Part shown: one piece after another, positions 51,231 through 63,470 of the stretch
Layout of the letters: each line of letters starts with the position of its first letter
Position numbering within the stretch: the first letter of the stretch is position 1
Assembly (NCBI RefSeq): GCF_003345525.1
Contig: NZ_QQNH01000014.1
Span: forward strand, 1 to 64,000
Reading direction: 5' to 3'
Length of the DNA: 64,000 bases
Source of the DNA: Pelagibacterium lacus
GTDB lineage: Bacteria > Pseudomonadota > Alphaproteobacteria > Rhizobiales > Devosiaceae
Made by a program: the position numbers and the translations under genes
The notes under the pieces: generated by a model
What the model saw: the letters and a program-made list of their open reading frames with translations, nothing else
Databases searched by the model: none
Told to the model about the DNA's origin: nothing

Positions 51231-52580
51231 TTAGGGGTTAAGCCCCGTGATGCGCCCGGCGAATTTTTCCGAAAATTCCGCCTTGTGCCGGGGCAGCACG
51301 CGCACCGTGTAGCGGGTGCCGGAATCGTCGGGCTCCCCCCGTTCGATCACCTCCGCATTGGCGTAGAGCCAACCGGTTTCCGCGCTCAGCTCATGGGGAA
51401 TGAGCACGGAAAACAGCCGCGCATCCTGTGCCAGCGCCTTTTCGATCCGGGCCAGCAGCTCCGGCAGGCCCTGGCCCGTACGGGCCGAGACGGGCACCGT
51501 GGCCGCTACCTTGCCCACCGGCTGGATGGAGTCGAGCCCCTGCCCCGCCTCCCCGCCATCAAGGGCGTCGATCTTGTTCCACACCTCGATGATCGGCACC
51601 GAGTCGCCGGACACGCCCAGATCGGCCAGAACCGACAGCACGTCCTCGGCCTGGGCCGGATGGTCGGGGTTGGCGACGTCGCGCACATGCAGCACAACCT
51701 GCGCCTGCGTCACCTCTTCGAGCGTGCCGCGGAAGGCGGCGATGAGGTCGGTGGGCAGGTCGGAGATGAAGCCGACCGTGTCCGAGAGGATGATCTCGCG
51801 CCCATGCGGCAGCGTCACCTTGCGCACGGTGGTGTCCAGCGTTGCGAAGAGCAGGTCTTCCGCCATGACGCCGGACCCGGTCAGCGCATTGAAAAGGCTT
51901 GATTTTCCGGCGTTGGTATAGCCTACCAGCGCCACGACCGGAAACGGCACGGCGGCGCGCGGCCCGCGTTGCAGCTGGCGGGTGCGGCGGACCTTGTCCA
52001 GCCGCCGCTCCAGCACCAATATGCGCTCCTGGATCTGGCGGCGGTCGGATTCGATCTGGGTTTCGCCCGGTCCGCCGAGAAACCCGCCGCCGCCGCGCTG
52101 GCGCTCGAGATGGGTCCAGGAGCGGACCAGCCGTCCCTTCTGATAGTTGAGATGAGCCAGTTCGACCTGCAGCACGCCCTCGCGGGTCGCGGCGCGTTCG
52201 CCGAAGATCTCGAGGATCAGCGCCGTGCGGTCGAGCACCTTCACCCCGATGTCGCGTTCGAGATTGCGCTGCTGGATGGGCGACAGCGCCGCATCGACCA
52301 GCAGCAGCTCGATATCGTCGGCCTTGACCCGTTCGGCCAGTTGCGCCACCTGCCCGCCGCCCAGATAGGTGGCCGGCTTGATTTCGCGCACGCGCAGGAT
52401 TTCGGCATGCACCACGTCCAGCGCGATCGCCGCTGCGAGGCCGACGAATTCGGCATGGCGGGCGTCGGCCGCGCGCGTGTAGCGCAGGGATTTGACGTCG
52501 GGGGTGACGATAGAGGTGCGGGTGGGAACCTCGCGGAGATCCACGAAGCCCTTTTCGATGTCGTCGTCGCTATCGTTCAA
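51231..52580 (-). CDS. hflX: Ribosome-associated GTPase HflX
   Basis: The 449-residue protein has the HflX N-terminal domain ([17 protein letters not shown], then [25 protein letters not shown]), the glycine-rich linker [22 protein letters not shown], and the G domain with G1 [16 protein letters not shown]3 [10 protein letters not shown] and G4 VWNKID. HflX splits stalled or inactive ribosomes. It overlaps hfq by 4 bases in the classic hfq-hflX pair. Confidence 0.95.
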   Translation of the reverse strand: MNDSDDDIEKGFVDLREVPTRTSIVTPDVKSLRYTRAADARHAEFVGLAAAIALDVVHAEILRVREIKPATYLGGGQVAQLAERVKADDIELLLVDAALSPIQQRNLERDIGVKVLDRTALILEIFGERAATREGVLQVELAHLNYQKGRLVRSWTHLERQRGGGGFLGGPGETQIESDRRQIQERILVLERRLDKVRRTRQLQRGPRAAVPFPVVALVGYTNAGKSSLFNALTGSGVMAEDLLFATLDTTVRKVTLPHGREIILSDTVGFISDLPTDLIAAFRGTLEEVTQAQVVLHVRDVANPDHPAQAEDVLSVLADLGVSGDSVPIIEVWNKIDALDGGEAGQGLDSIQPVGKVAATVPVSARTGQGLPELLARIEKALAQDARLFSVLIPHELSAETGWLYANAEVIERGEPDDSGTRYTVRVLPRHKAEFSEKFAGRITGLNP

Positions 52581-52822
52581 TCGGTGTTGCTCTCGGGATC
52601 GAACAATTGGATGGGCGCGCCCGGCATGATGGTCGAGATGGCGTGCTTGTAGACCAGCTGGCTCTGCGCGTCGCGCCGCAGCAACAGGCAGAAATTGTCG
52701 AACCAGGTGATGACGCCTTGCAGCTTCACCCCGTTGACCAGGAAAATCGTCACCGGAACCTTGTTCTTGCGGACGTGGTTGAGAAAGGAATCCTGAAGGT
52801 TCTGCACTTTTTCACTGGGCAT
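52577..52822 (-). CDS. hfq: RNA chaperone Hfq
   Basis: The 81-residue Sm-like protein has the Sm1 motif ([25 protein letters not shown]) and Sm2 motif ([13 protein letters not shown]). It forms a hexamer that helps small RNAs pair with mRNAs. It has the short C-terminal tail normal for alphaproteobacteria. The 159-base region between it and trkH contains no further gene and probably holds its promoter. Confidence 0.96.
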   Translation of the reverse strand: MPSEKVQNLQDSFLNHVRKNKVPVTIFLVNGVKLQGVITWFDNFCLLLRRDAQSQLVYKHAISTIMPGAPIQLFDPESNTD

Positions 52823-52981
52823 TGCTCGGCCTCTTGTTCGCGTCTGGCATGCGGCCGGGTTCAGATGCCCTGAATCCCCTTGCGGAGATATTCGAACCCC
52901 GGTGCCGCTCGGGCCATTGTGACGTATTTTTTCACCAACACAAGCGCGTATCGCAAAACCCTCCGGGGGACCAGAAAAACC

Positions 52982-54415
52982 TCACCACCGGTCGCCGGCC
53001 AGCGCCGCGAGGACGACGAGGATTTCGATGCGCGCGATGAGCGCGATGCCCATGAGGATCATGAGGGTTCCATCCGAGCCCCCCTCCTCCATCAGTCCCG
53101 GCGCCGCGCCGGCGACGAGGTTGCCGACCTGGGAAAAGGCGCCGGCGGAGAGCGCCATGGCCTCGGGCAGCGCATGGCCCTGCGCGGCGAGCAGCAGCAG
53201 GCCGATGGTGATGGTCAGGACGGCGAGGAAGAACGCGCTCCACACCGCCTTGGCGAGCGCGTGCTGCCGGGCGTCATATTGCACGTCGTCCTTGAGCATG
53301 GCGTTGGGAAAGACGAGGCGTTCGAGCTCGTTGCCCACATGCCGCAGCATGGCTTGCAGCCGGAACGCCTTGATCCCTCCGGCCGTCGAATAGGAGCAGC
53401 CGCCGATAAAGACGATCAGCAGCACCAGCTCGAACGGAATGGAGAGCCCCGTGGCGCGGTCATGGGTGATCCCGGTGGTCGTCGCGACGGAGACCACGTC
53501 GAACACATGGGTGAGTGCGGTGTCGAAGCCCGGCCCGTCCGTGGCGGGGGAAATCAGCGAGACGATGATGGCGGCGAGGACCAGCACCCCCAGCGCCCCG
53601 AGGTAGAGCCGGCCCTCGTCCCGGTCGCGCGAGGGGGTGGCATTGCGCGAGAGCACCAGCCGGTGCCAGACGATGCTGGTCGCGCCGAGCACCATGAAGA
53701 CGATCATCACCAGTTCGGCGGCCGGATTGCCGAGCACCGTGGTGCCGGTCTGGTGCGGCATGAAGCTGTTGGTGGCCAGCATGCTCATGGCGACGATCAG
53801 CGCGTCGTCGGCCGAAACCCGGAGCATGATCAGCAGCGCGGCGCAGAGCAGCGTCAGCGCGAGATAGGGCAGTCCGATGGCCCGCAGGGTTTGGAGGAAG
53901 CGCGGATCGTCCTCGGTCCTTGCGTGCTGGACCTGCCGCAGATTGGCGTCGGGAATGCCGCCCACCTGATAGGGTCCGAGGATATAGACGGCGAGCATCA
54001 GCGTCGTCAGCCCGCCGACCCAGGCGATGGTGGCGCGGTAGAACGACATGGAGAGGCTGATATCGGCCGGCGGAACGAGGGTGGCGCCCAGGGTGACCGC
54101 CGCCGAGGTGGCCTCGAACAGGGCCGGGATCGGCGCCTGGCCCTCGATGAGCATGAAGGCCGGCGCGGCGGCGATGACGAGGCTGAGCCAGATGGCGATG
54201 GCGGCGGTGAACACCCCTGCCCTTGTGAGCCGGCGTCGCCGCCCCCCGAGCGCCAGCAGCGTCAGCCCGGCGACGAAGCCCTGGCCGATGGCGATGAGGG
54301 TCATGGCTTCGGCGGCCCGCCAATTGCCTTCGATCAGCGCCGTCATCAGCGGCAGCACCATGGCGATGGCCACCACGCCCCACATGCCAGCCGCAAGGAT
54401 CGCAATGGTCGGCAC
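52982..54415 (-). CDS. trkH: Trk potassium uptake channel TrkH
   Basis: The 477-residue membrane protein follows the TrkH/KtrB plan of repeated M1-P-M2 units. Filter-like stretches include TSAAVTLGATLVP, ATTTGITHDRATGL, IGGCSYSTAGGIKAFRLQ and a late AGAFSQVGNLVAG. It forms the K+ pathway that TrkA regulates. It lies 21 bases after trkA on the same strand. The first filter glycines are not perfectly conserved by eye, as in many TrkH proteins. Confidence 0.9.
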   Translation of the reverse strand: MPTIAILAAGMWGVVAIAMVLPLMTALIEGNWRAAEAMTLIAIGQGFVAGLTLLALGGRRRRLTRAGVFTAAIAIWLSLVIAAAPAFMLIEGQAPIPALFEATSAAVTLGATLVPPADISLSMSFYRATIAWVGGLTTLMLAVYILGPYQVGGIPDANLRQVQHARTEDDPRFLQTLRAIGLPYLALTLLCAALLIMLRVSADDALIVAMSMLATNSFMPHQTGTTVLGNPAAELVMIVFMVLGATSIVWHRLVLSRNATPSRDRDEGRLYLGALGVLVLAAIIVSLISPATDGPGFDTALTHVFDVVSVATTTGITHDRATGLSIPFELVLLIVFIGGCSYSTAGGIKAFRLQAMLRHVGNELERLVFPNAMLKDDVQYDARQHALAKAVWSAFFLAVLTITIGLLLLAAQGHALPEAMALSAGAFSQVGNLVAGAAPGLMEEGGSDGTLMILMGIALIARIEILVVLAALAGDRW

Positions 54416-54436
54416 GGCTCCCTCCCCGGCTCGGCT

Positions 54437-55813
54437 CTAAAAAAAGTCGATGCTGACGCGGAACATCTGCTCGACCTGGCGCAGGCTGGCCGCCAGCGCG
54501 AAGACGATCACCCGGTCCCCGGCCCGCACGATGGTGTCGCCGGTGGGCGAGATCGCCTTGTTGCCGCGCACCAGCGCCCCGATGCGGATGCCGGAGGGCA
54601 GCTTGAATTCGCGCAGCGGCCGGCCTACCAGGGTCGAGGTCTCCAGCGCCTCGGCTTCGAGGATTTCCGCCGCGCCATCGGCCAGGGTGAACACGCCGCG
54701 AATGCGCCCTCGCCGCACATGGCGGAGGATTTTCGAGACGGTGACGGCGCGCGGATTGATGAAGGCGTCGACCCCCAGCCGCTCGGCGATGCCCGGATGC
54801 CGGCTCTGGTTGACCAGCGCGATATTGGCCCGGCACCCCATCTCGCTGGCGATCACCGCCGAGAGGATATTGGTCTTGTCGTCATTGGTCAGCCCGAGGA
54901 ACATATGGGCGTCCCGCACGTCGACCTCGCGCATGATGTCGGAGGCCAGCGCGTCGCCGAACACCACGATCGAATGGCTGAGCGCTTCGGCGGCCTGCTG
55001 GGCGGTGTCGCGGTTGTTCTCGATGATGCGCACCGAGATCGAGGCGTCGGTTTCCTCGATGCGCCGCGCCACGTGGCGCCCCACATGGCCGGCCCCGGCG
55101 ATGACCACCCGGCGCGGCGGCGCCTCGTCCTGCCCGAACAGGCCGAGCACCCGGCTCACCTGGTCGCGCGCCGCCGCGACGATGGCCTGGTCGCCGGCGA
55201 TCATCTGTTCGTGGGAATGGAGAACCCGCATCTCCCCATCGCGGCGCACCCCCATCACGGTGGCGTTGAGATTGGGGAAGAGGTCGGTGAGGTGCCGCAG
55301 CGGCGTGTCGATCACCGCGCAATCCTCGGTGATGTCCACTTCGATCACCACCACGGCCTCGTCCTCGAAAGTGATGATTTCATTGGCGCCGGGATAGGCC
55401 ATGCGGTGCAGGATCAGCTCGGCCACCTCGCGTTCGGGCGAGATGATCACGTCGATGGGCAGGTGCTCGCGGGAAAACAGATTGCTCCATTCGGGATCGA
55501 GATAGCTCTGGGAGCGGATGCGGGCGATGCGGGTCGGCACCTCGAAGATCGCATGGGCGATCTGGCAGGCGGTCATGTTGACCTCGTCGACCTGGGTCAC
55601 CGCGATCAGCATGTCCGCGTCCCGGGCGCCGGCCTGGGCCAGCACGTCGGGGTGCGAGCCGTGCCCGTGCAGTCCCCTCGCGTCGAGCGTATCGCGCACG
55701 CGCTGCACGAAGACCGGATTGTTGTCGATCACCGTGACGTCGTTGCCCTCGGCGGAAAGGGCCTCGGCGATCCCGTATCCGACCTGTCCGGCGCCGCAAA
55801 TGATCACTCGCAT
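54437..55813 (-). CDS. trkA: Trk system regulatory protein TrkA
   Basis: The 458-residue cytoplasmic protein has two tandem RCK units, each a TrkA-N Rossmann fold (VIICGAGQVGYGIAEALSAEG at residue 3; VVIAGAGHVGRHVARRIEE near 232) followed by a TrkA-C domain. It binds NAD(H)/ATP and gates TrkH. The ntrX-trkA adjacency is conserved in rhizobia. It starts 40 bases after the ntrX stop and may share its transcript. Confidence 0.95.
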   Translation of the reverse strand: MRVIICGAGQVGYGIAEALSAEGNDVTVIDNNPVFVQRVRDTLDARGLHGHGSHPDVLAQAGARDADMLIAVTQVDEVNMTACQIAHAIFEVPTRIARIRSQSYLDPEWSNLFSREHLPIDVIISPEREVAELILHRMAYPGANEIITFEDEAVVVIEVDITEDCAVIDTPLRHLTDLFPNLNATVMGVRRDGEMRVLHSHEQMIAGDQAIVAAARDQVSRVLGLFGQDEAPPRRVVIAGAGHVGRHVARRIEETDASISVRIIENNRDTAQQAAEALSHSIVVFGDALASDIMREVDVRDAHMFLGLTNDDKTNILSAVIASEMGCRANIALVNQSRHPGIAERLGVDAFINPRAVTVSKILRHVRRGRIRGVFTLADGAAEILEAEALETSTLVGRPLREFKLPSGIRIGALVRGNKAISPTGDTIVRAGDRVIVFALAASLRQVEQMFRVSIDFF

Positions 55814-55853
55814 GGCCTAGTTCCTCGTCCCGCGCCGCCGCCCGGCCGGAAGC

Positions 55854-57233
55854 TCACACCCCGAGCGACTTGATCTTCCGGTGCAGGGCGCTGCGCTCCA
55901 TGCCGACGAATTCGGCGGTCTTGGAGATATTGCCCCCGAAGCGCTCGATCTGGGCGATCAGATATTGCCGCTCGAACACCTCGCGCGCGTCGCGCAGCGG
56001 CAGGCTCATCAGATGCGCCGACGAATCGGTGTCGCCGATGGTGGGCAGCACCTCGCTGATATCGGAGGGCAGCATGTTGGCGGTGATGATGCCGTCGGGC
56101 GGCTGCTGATCGCGCACGAGGATCAGCAGACGCTCGATGGCGTTGCGCAGCTGCCGGGCATTGCCCGGCCAGTCCTGGCCCTGCAGCACCGCGATGGCGT
56201 CCTCGCCGAACATGAAGCGCGGCAGATTGTGCATGCGCGACAATTGCGCGACGAACAGCGTCACCAGGGCCGGAATGTCCTCCCGGCGCTCGCGCAGCGG
56301 CGAGAGTTGCAGCGGCACCACCGACAGCCGGTGGAAGAGATCGGTGCGGAACCGCCCCTCCTCCATCATGGCGGTGATGTTCTGCGAGCTCGAGGAGATG
56401 ATCCGCACGTCGATGGGCACCGGCCCATGGCCGTCGACGCGGGTGAACTTGTTCTCGACCAGGGTGCGCAGCAGCGCCGTCTGGGCATCCATGGGGAGCG
56501 AGCCGACCTCGGAGAGATAGAGCGTCCCGCCATGGGCGCGTTCGAGCGCGCCCACCTCGACCCGCAGCCCGCCCTTGTCGCGCACTTCTCGCCCGAAGAG
56601 GACCAGTGGGATTTCGTCGGGGGCGTAGAGCGAGGCGTTGATTTCGATGAAGGGCCCCGCATTGCGCGGGCTCTTGAGATGAAGGAGACGGGCGCACAGC
56701 CCCTTGCCGGTCCCCGCCCCGCCGGAAATGAACACCCGCGAGCGGGTGCCGGCCGATTTCTCGATCAGCGAGCGCACCTGGGAAATGGCGCCGGAAACGC
56801 CCACGATATCGGAATCGTCGCCCCCGGTGCGCTCCTTGAGGTCGGCGACCTCGGTGCGCAGCTTGCTCGCCTCGATGGCGCGCTGGGTGATCAGCAGCAG
56901 CCGGTCGATCTTGAACGGCTTTTCGATATAGTCATAGGCGCCGCGGCGAATGGCCGAGACGGCGGTTTCCACATTGCCGTGCCCGGAGATCATCACCACG
57001 GGCAGGTCGGGATGGTCGGCCTGCAACAGGTCGAGCAATTGCAGGCCGTCGAGGCGCGAGCCCTGCATCCAGATATCGAGGAACACCAGGTTGGGCCGCC
57101 GGCGCGCTATGGCTTCGAGCGCGGAATCGGCGTCGCTGGCCTGGCGGGGCTCATAGCCCTCGTCCTCGAGAATTCCCGCTATGAGGTCGCGGATGTCTTC
57201 TTCGTCGTCGACGATCAGAATGTCACGGGCCAT
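55854..57233 (-). CDS. ntrX: Response regulator NtrX, with altered ATPase site
   Basis: The 459-residue protein has a receiver domain (phosphoacceptor Asp 53 in FLDIWMQGSR), an AAA+ domain (Walker A SGGAGTGKG near 170-177) and a Fis-type helix-turn-helix (SKTAEFVGMERSALHRKIKSLGV). It works with NtrY in nitrogen and redox control. The sigma-54 contact loop GAFTGA is absent (GREVRDKGGLRVEVGALERA instead), as known for NtrX of this group. In addition the Walker B aspartate, normally in GGTLYLDE, is serine here (Ser 241 in GGTLYLSEVG). It is therefore probably a sigma-54-independent regulator with reduced or no ATPase activity. Its ATG overlaps the ntrY stop by one base. Confidence 0.93.
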   Translation of the reverse strand: MARDILIVDDEEDIRDLIAGILEDEGYEPRQASDADSALEAIARRRPNLVFLDIWMQGSRLDGLQLLDLLQADHPDLPVVMISGHGNVETAVSAIRRGAYDYIEKPFKIDRLLLITQRAIEASKLRTEVADLKERTGGDDSDIVGVSGAISQVRSLIEKSAGTRSRVFISGGAGTGKGLCARLLHLKSPRNAGPFIEINASLYAPDEIPLVLFGREVRDKGGLRVEVGALERAHGGTLYLSEVGSLPMDAQTALLRTLVENKFTRVDGHGPVPIDVRIISSSSQNITAMMEEGRFRTDLFHRLSVVPLQLSPLRERREDIPALVTLFVAQLSRMHNLPRFMFGEDAIAVLQGQDWPGNARQLRNAIERLLILVRDQQPPDGIITANMLPSDISEVLPTIGDTDSSAHLMSLPLRDAREVFERQYLIAQIERFGGNISKTAEFVGMERSALHRKIKSLGV

Positions 57234-59548
57234 TACTTTATTGCCATCGCGGATGCCCGCGATGTCTCCTGTTGGCTGTTCTCTTGATCCGGCCCCGCTT
57301 CGGAGCCGGGATCGGTAGGCTGTTTTCCACCCTCATGCAACGGAAGTGTGAAGGCGAAGCACGCCCCCACCCGTCCATGGGCGTCGGGCTTGGCATCGGG
57401 CAGGTCGACGCGGCCGCCATGCTGCTCGATGATCTTGGCGACGATCGCGAGGCCCAGCCCCGTACCCTTCTCGCGGGTCGTCATATAAGGTTCGAGCAAT
57501 TGGTGCCGGTTTTCCGCCGGCCAGCCCTTGCCGTTGTCGCTTACCGCGATCACCGCCTCGTCGCCCTCCACGCTCACCGAAACGCAGATATGGGGGTCGG
57601 CGATCTGGTCCAGCCCCACCGATTCGAACGCCTCGACGGCGTTCTTGATGAGGTTGGTGAGCGCCTGGGAGACCAGCCGCGCGTCGAAATAGGCATGCAC
57701 CGTTTCCTCGGGCAGGTCGGCGCGGATGTCGATCTCGGGCTGGCGCACGCTTTCGAGGAACACCGATTGCCGCACCGTGTCGGAGAGGTCCGAGCGCACG
57801 ATGCTGGCCGAGGGCATGCGGGCAAAGGAGGAAAATTCGTCCACCATGCGCCCGATATCGCCCACCTGGCGCACAATGGTCGAAATGCATTTGTCGAACA
57901 CGTCGAAATCGTCCACCAACTTGTTGGCATAGCGGCGGCGCAGGCGCTCGGCCGAAAGCTGGATCGGGGTCAAGGGGTTCTTGATCTCATGGGCGATGCG
58001 CCGCGCCACGTCGGCCCAGGCGCTGTTGCGCTGGGCGGCCACCAGTTCGGTGATGTCGTCCAGCGTCACGACGAACCCCTTGGATTCGGTGATGGTGCCC
58101 TCGCGGGTGAGCCGCACCTGATAGGTTCGCCGGTCGAAGCCCGAAGCCAGTTGCACCTGATCCTGCACCCTGCCCCGCCGCGCCGACTGGGCGCGCTCCA
58201 CGGTGGGGGACAATTCGGGGACCACTTCGGCCAGTTCGCGGTTCATCAGTTCGATCTCGCCCTGGCCCAGCGCCGCGCAGGCCCGCGAATTGACGAGGGT
58301 GATGCGCCCGAAGGCGTCGAGCCCGATAATGCCGGCCGACACCCCCTCCACCACGGCTTCGGTGAACTGGCGGCGCTGGTCATTGGTGCGGCTGGCGGCG
58401 ATCAACGCTTCGCGCTGAGTGCGAAGTTGTGCCGTCATCTTATTGAATTGAATGGCCAAATCATGCATGTCACCACCACGATGTGGCACGGGGAGCTGCA
58501 CGTCGAGATGGCCGTCCGATACCCGGTTCGACGCCACCATCAGGTTGCGGATCGGGTCGATCAGGCCATTGGCCAGCGCGATGCCGATCCACAGGGCCGC
58601 GAGCAGGAACACGAAGGCCACGCCTACATACATCAGCGTCGAGGTGATCTGGAACACCAGCCGATTGGAATCATAGAGCCGGTATTCGGTGACGTTGCTG
58701 TCGGTCAGCCGCACATATTCGAGCACTTCGGGATCGACCGGGCGGGCGACGAACAGATAGAGATCAGTATAGCCGCGCAGCTTGACCACCGAGCCGATCA
58801 GGGAATTGCCCGAGCCCGGCGCGATCATGGTCGGCATGCCCTCGCCTGCGGCCGCCAACACCGCATCGGGCACGCGCGGCAGGGCGCCGGGCACGTTGAT
58901 CTGGGCGCGCATGATGGTTTCGCCGGCCCGGTTGACCAGCGAGGTCATGGGCAGCGACCGTGTAGTGGCCAGGGCCGTCAGGATACGCTGGAAGCGCTGC
59001 GTATCGGTGGCATAGGTCTCGCGCGAGCTCTCCAGCTCCTCGGCGACCCAGATGATGTCGTCGCGCAGCACCTGAGCGTGTTCGAGCATATAGGAGCGGG
59101 CCACCAGCCGTGAGCTCTCCACCATGGCGCGGGTGCGCTCCGAGAACCACTGGTCGAGCCCCTGATTGAGCGAGAGGGTGGCGATCACCGCGACGATGAA
59201 GGCCGGGCCGGCGGCGACGATGGCGAACATGGCGACGATGCGCACCTGCAGCCCCGCGCCCGCCTCTCGCCGGATGCGGGCCCGCACCAGCACGACGATC
59301 TCGGTCAGCACCAGCGCGATGACCAGGAGAATCAGCACCGCATTGGCGATCCAGATCCAGGTCCAGACCCCCGGCCCCGGCTCGATATTGGTGGCCCCGC
59401 TCAGGATGAGGAACGACCCCGTCGCCACCACCACCGAGGCGAGCACGACAACGAACCCCACCTGGCGCAGCAGCCTGTTGGTCTGGAACAGCGGCCGGGC
59501 CTGGGGCGAGCTCTTGGGAATGGGGCCGCTGCTGTCGCTAACCGCCAT
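57233..59548 (-). CDS. ntrY: Sensor histidine kinase NtrY
   Basis: The 771-residue membrane kinase has about three N-terminal spans, a periplasmic sensor region (about 130-300), a further span (TLMYVGVAFVFLLAALWIG), a HAMP domain (IDPIRNLMVASNRVSDGHLD), a PAS domain (VVEGVSAGIIGLDAFGRITLVN), the phosphoacceptor H-box [28 protein letters not shown], and ATPase boxes N, G1 (AVSDNGKGWP) and G2 (GTGLGLAIV). It phosphorylates NtrX. The ATG at 59548 (MAVSDSSG) is preferred over a start 13 codons earlier. Confidence 0.93.
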   Translation of the reverse strand: MAVSDSSGPIPKSSPQARPLFQTNRLLRQVGFVVVLASVVVATGSFLILSGATNIEPGPGVWTWIWIANAVLILLVIALVLTEIVVLVRARIRREAGAGLQVRIVAMFAIVAAGPAFIVAVIATLSLNQGLDQWFSERTRAMVESSRLVARSYMLEHAQVLRDDIIWVAEELESSRETYATDTQRFQRILTALATTRSLPMTSLVNRAGETIMRAQINVPGALPRVPDAVLAAAGEGMPTMIAPGSGNSLIGSVVKLRGYTDLYLFVARPVDPEVLEYVRLTDSNVTEYRLYDSNRLVFQITSTLMYVGVAFVFLLAALWIGIALANGLIDPIRNLMVASNRVSDGHLDVQLPVPHRGGDMHDLAIQFNKMTAQLRTQREALIAASRTNDQRRQFTEAVVEGVSAGIIGLDAFGRITLVNSRACAALGQGEIELMNRELAEVVPELSPTVERAQSARRGRVQDQVQLASGFDRRTYQVRLTREGTITESKGFVVTLDDITELVAAQRNSAWADVARRIAHEIKNPLTPIQLSAERLRRRYANKLVDDFDVFDKCISTIVRQVGDIGRMVDEFSSFARMPSASIVRSDLSDTVRQSVFLESVRQPEIDIRADLPEETVHAYFDARLVSQALTNLIKNAVEAFESVGLDQIADPHICVSVSVEGDEAVIAVSDNGKGWPAENRHQLLEPYMTTREKGTGLGLAIVAKIIEQHGGRVDLPDAKPDAHGRVGACFAFTLPLHEGGKQPTDPGSEAGPDQENSQQETSRASAMAIK

Positions 59549-59720
59549 GCATGGTGCCTGTCGCTTGTGTGGGGCCGCCCCCGTCACTCGGAAGCAGCGG
59601 ACGCTCAGGGTTCATGGTCATTGCCTGAGTCTGGCCTAACTCGCCCCTTGGTTCAAGATCATTGTTGCCAAAATGTGACAGTGGTCGCTGCGTAGCGGCT
59701 TTGCCGGACCGCAAGGCCCC

Positions 59721-61172
<1,452 letters not shown>

Positions 61173-61191
61173 GGGAACCTACTTTCCGGGT

Positions 61192-62295
61192 CTAATGGCC
61201 TGCCGCGTCGCGGCCCTCGGCCACCGGCAGGAGAACTTTGAAGCGCGTGCGGCCGGGGCGGCTCTCGCAATCGATCACCCCGCCATGGTCGCCGACGATC
61301 TTGGCGACCAGCGCCAGCCCCAACCCCGAGCCGCTGAGCTTGGTGGTGACGAAGGGATCGAACAGGAACGGCATCAACTCGGCGGGCACGCCGGGTCCGT
61401 TGTCCTCGATGACGATCTCGAGCGGCAGGGAGATGCGCTGCGCCACCCCGGCCACGCTGATGCGCATGCCCGGCCGGAACGCCGTCATGATGCGGATCTC
61501 GGGTCGTGTCGTTGGTTCAACGGCTTCCGCCGCATTCTTGATCAGATTGAGGAAGACCTGGATGAGCTGGTTGCGGTCCCCCAGCACCGGCGGCAGGCTT
61601 GGGTCGTAGTCCTCCGAAAAGGCCACCTCGCGCGCCACCCCGTTGGCGGCCAGCATCTTCACCCGCTCGAGCACCACATGGATGTTGATCGGCACGCGGT
61701 CGACGGGGCGCTCGTCGCCGAACACTTCCATGCGGTCCACCAGGTCGACGATGCGGTCGGTCTCGTCGCGGATCAGTCGCGCCAGCGCCCGGTCGTCGCC
61801 GGTCGAGGCCTGTTCGAGCAATTGCGCCGCACCGCGAATGCCCGAAAGCGGGTTCTTGATCTCATGGGCCAGCATGGCGGCCAGCCCGGTTACCGAGCGC
61901 GCCGCCCCGCGCGACACCAACTGGCGGTCGATCTTTTCGGTCATGGTGCGCTCCTGGAAGATCAGGGTCACATGGCCGGGCATTTCCGGGATCGGGCTGG
62001 CATGGACGTCGGCGACGCGCTCCTCATTGCTGCGCGAGCTGCCCACCGTCACCCGGTATTCGATCATCGAGGCATTGCGCTCCACCACCCGCTCGACGAG
62101 ACTCAGTATGGGTGAGCCGAACACGATGATATCGGGCAGCGCCTGCCGGGTCAGCAGGTTCGAGGAGGCATAAAAGAACGTTTCGGCGGCATAATTGGCA
62201 AAGACGATGGCATTGTTCCGGCCGCACACCAGCACCGGTTGCGGCAGCGATTGCAGCACCGAAAGATGCAGGTCGGTCTCCATCAGCACGCTCAC
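61192..62295 (-). CDS. ntrB: Sensor histidine kinase/phosphatase NtrB
   Basis: The 367-residue soluble kinase has a PAS domain ([23 protein letters not shown]), the H-box [25 protein letters not shown], and N, G1 ([11 protein letters not shown]) and G2 ([19 protein letters not shown]) boxes. It controls NtrC phosphorylation under PII (GlnB) input. The GTG at 62295 has GGAG upstream and overlaps the dusB stop by 4 bases; the ATG at 62283 is the alternative. Confidence 0.93.
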   Translation of the reverse strand: MSVLMETDLHLSVLQSLPQPVLVCGRNNAIVFANYAAETFFYASSNLLTRQALPDIIVFGSPILSLVERVVERNASMIEYRVTVGSSRSNEERVADVHASPIPEMPGHVTLIFQERTMTEKIDRQLVSRGAARSVTGLAAMLAHEIKNPLSGIRGAAQLLEQASTGDDRALARLIRDETDRIVDLVDRMEVFGDERPVDRVPINIHVVLERVKMLAANGVAREVAFSEDYDPSLPPVLGDRNQLIQVFLNLIKNAAEAVEPTTRPEIRIMTAFRPGMRISVAGVAQRISLPLEIVIEDNGPGVPAELMPFLFDPFVTTKLSGSGLGLALVAKIVGDHGGVIDCESRPGRTRFKVLLPVAEGRDAAGH

Positions 62296-63290
62296 GCGGC
62301 GGTGCTCCAATCGACGGACACCAGCTCGGGCAGCAGCCCGTGCACCTCCTCGGGCGTCTCCGCGGTCATGAGACGGCGGCGCTCTGAATGTTCGCCCAGG
62401 CCCGCCGCATCGAGATACCAGCCTAGATGCTTGCGCGCCACCCGCACGCCGAGCTCCGTCCCATATTGGGTGAGCATATCGTCGTAATGGGTTGTGATGA
62501 TATCGAAAAAATATTTTCCGTGCGGCGTCTCACGGGGCCGTTCCCCGTCCAGCGCGGCGGCGATCTGCCCGACGATCCAGGGCTGGCCCTGCGCGCCGCG
62601 CCCGATCATCACCGCCTGTGCGCCCGAAAGCTCCAGCGCCGTCGCCGCCGTCCCGGCATCGACGATGTCGCCATTGACCACCACCGGAATCGAGACCGCC
62701 TCGACCACCGGCCGCACCAGTTCCCAGCGCGCCGTTCCCTTGTAGAATTGCTGCCGCGTCCGTCCGTGCACCGTGATCATCCGGACCCCCGCCCCCTCGG
62801 CGGACCGGGCAATTTCCGCCGCGTTGAGGCTGTCGTCGGCCCAGCCCAGCCGCATCTTGACCGTCACCGGCAGGTCGGTCGCCGCCACCACGGCTTCCAC
62901 CAGGCGCAGGGCGATGTCGGGCACCCGCATCAGCGCCGATCCCGCATAGCCATTGGTTACCCGCTTGGAGGGACAGCCAAAATTGAGGTCGATGATATCG
63001 GCCCCGGCGTCGCGCGCCAGCTCCGCGCCGCGCACCAGCCATTCGGCTTCACATCCGGCCAGTTGCACGATATGGGGCAATCCCTTGCTCGGCGCGAGCT
63101 TGCGCACCATCTCCTGCTGGCCACACACCAGCGCCGCGCTGGCGATCATTTCCGACACCACCATGCCGGCCCCGAACCGTGCGGCGAGGTCGCGCATAGG
63201 CTGGTCGGTGATGCCGGCCATGGGCGCCAGAAAGGCGCGATTGGGCAGGACATGCTGGCCGATGGATATTCGGGAGGCAGGTAGGGACAA
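62292..63290 (-). CDS. dusB: tRNA-dihydrouridine synthase DusB
   Basis: The 332-residue FMN enzyme has [45 protein letters not shown] (catalytic cysteine in FGCPSKR), [15 protein letters not shown] and [14 protein letters not shown]. It reduces specific uridines in tRNA to dihydrouridine. The TTG at 63290 with AAGG 8 bases upstream gives the usual length; the frame continues upstream without a better start. dusB-ntrB-ntrC is the normal order of the ntr operon. Confidence 0.92.
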   Translation of the reverse strand: MSLPASRISIGQHVLPNRAFLAPMAGITDQPMRDLAARFGAGMVVSEMIASAALVCGQQEMVRKLAPSKGLPHIVQLAGCEAEWLVRGAELARDAGADIIDLNFGCPSKRVTNGYAGSALMRVPDIALRLVEAVVAATDLPVTVKMRLGWADDSLNAAEIARSAEGAGVRMITVHGRTRQQFYKGTARWELVRPVVEAVSIPVVVNGDIVDAGTAATALELSGAQAVMIGRGAQGQPWIVGQIAAALDGERPRETPHGKYFFDIITTHYDDMLTQYGTELGVRVARKHLGWYLDAAGLGEHSERRRLMTAETPEEVHGLLPELVSVDWSTAA

Positions 63291-63470
63291 ATTGTGTGCC
63301 TTAAAATCACTCAAAAGCGCGCGGGCTGGTGATAGATTAATCAAATCCGGCCCGCTGGCAATGCTTCAATTGGCATCGGGGTGCGAAAGCGCCGTCACGC
63401 CCCACCTTGTTTCGCAGCCGCGCGACGGCTATGTCGGAGCCGTGGCGTTCGGCGAAATCGGGTTTTCTGC

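Noticed and set aside
52880-55873. A 997-codon rightward open frame opposite trkH and trkA
   Set aside because: It is antisense to two well-supported genes and is rich in His, Gly, Arg and Asp, the usual mirror of GC-rich coding DNA. No domain is recognisable.
59549-59720. Small gene in the gap between ntrC and ntrY
   Set aside because: Open frames in the 172-base gap are short, lack ribosome sites and match nothing. It most likely holds the ntrY promoter.
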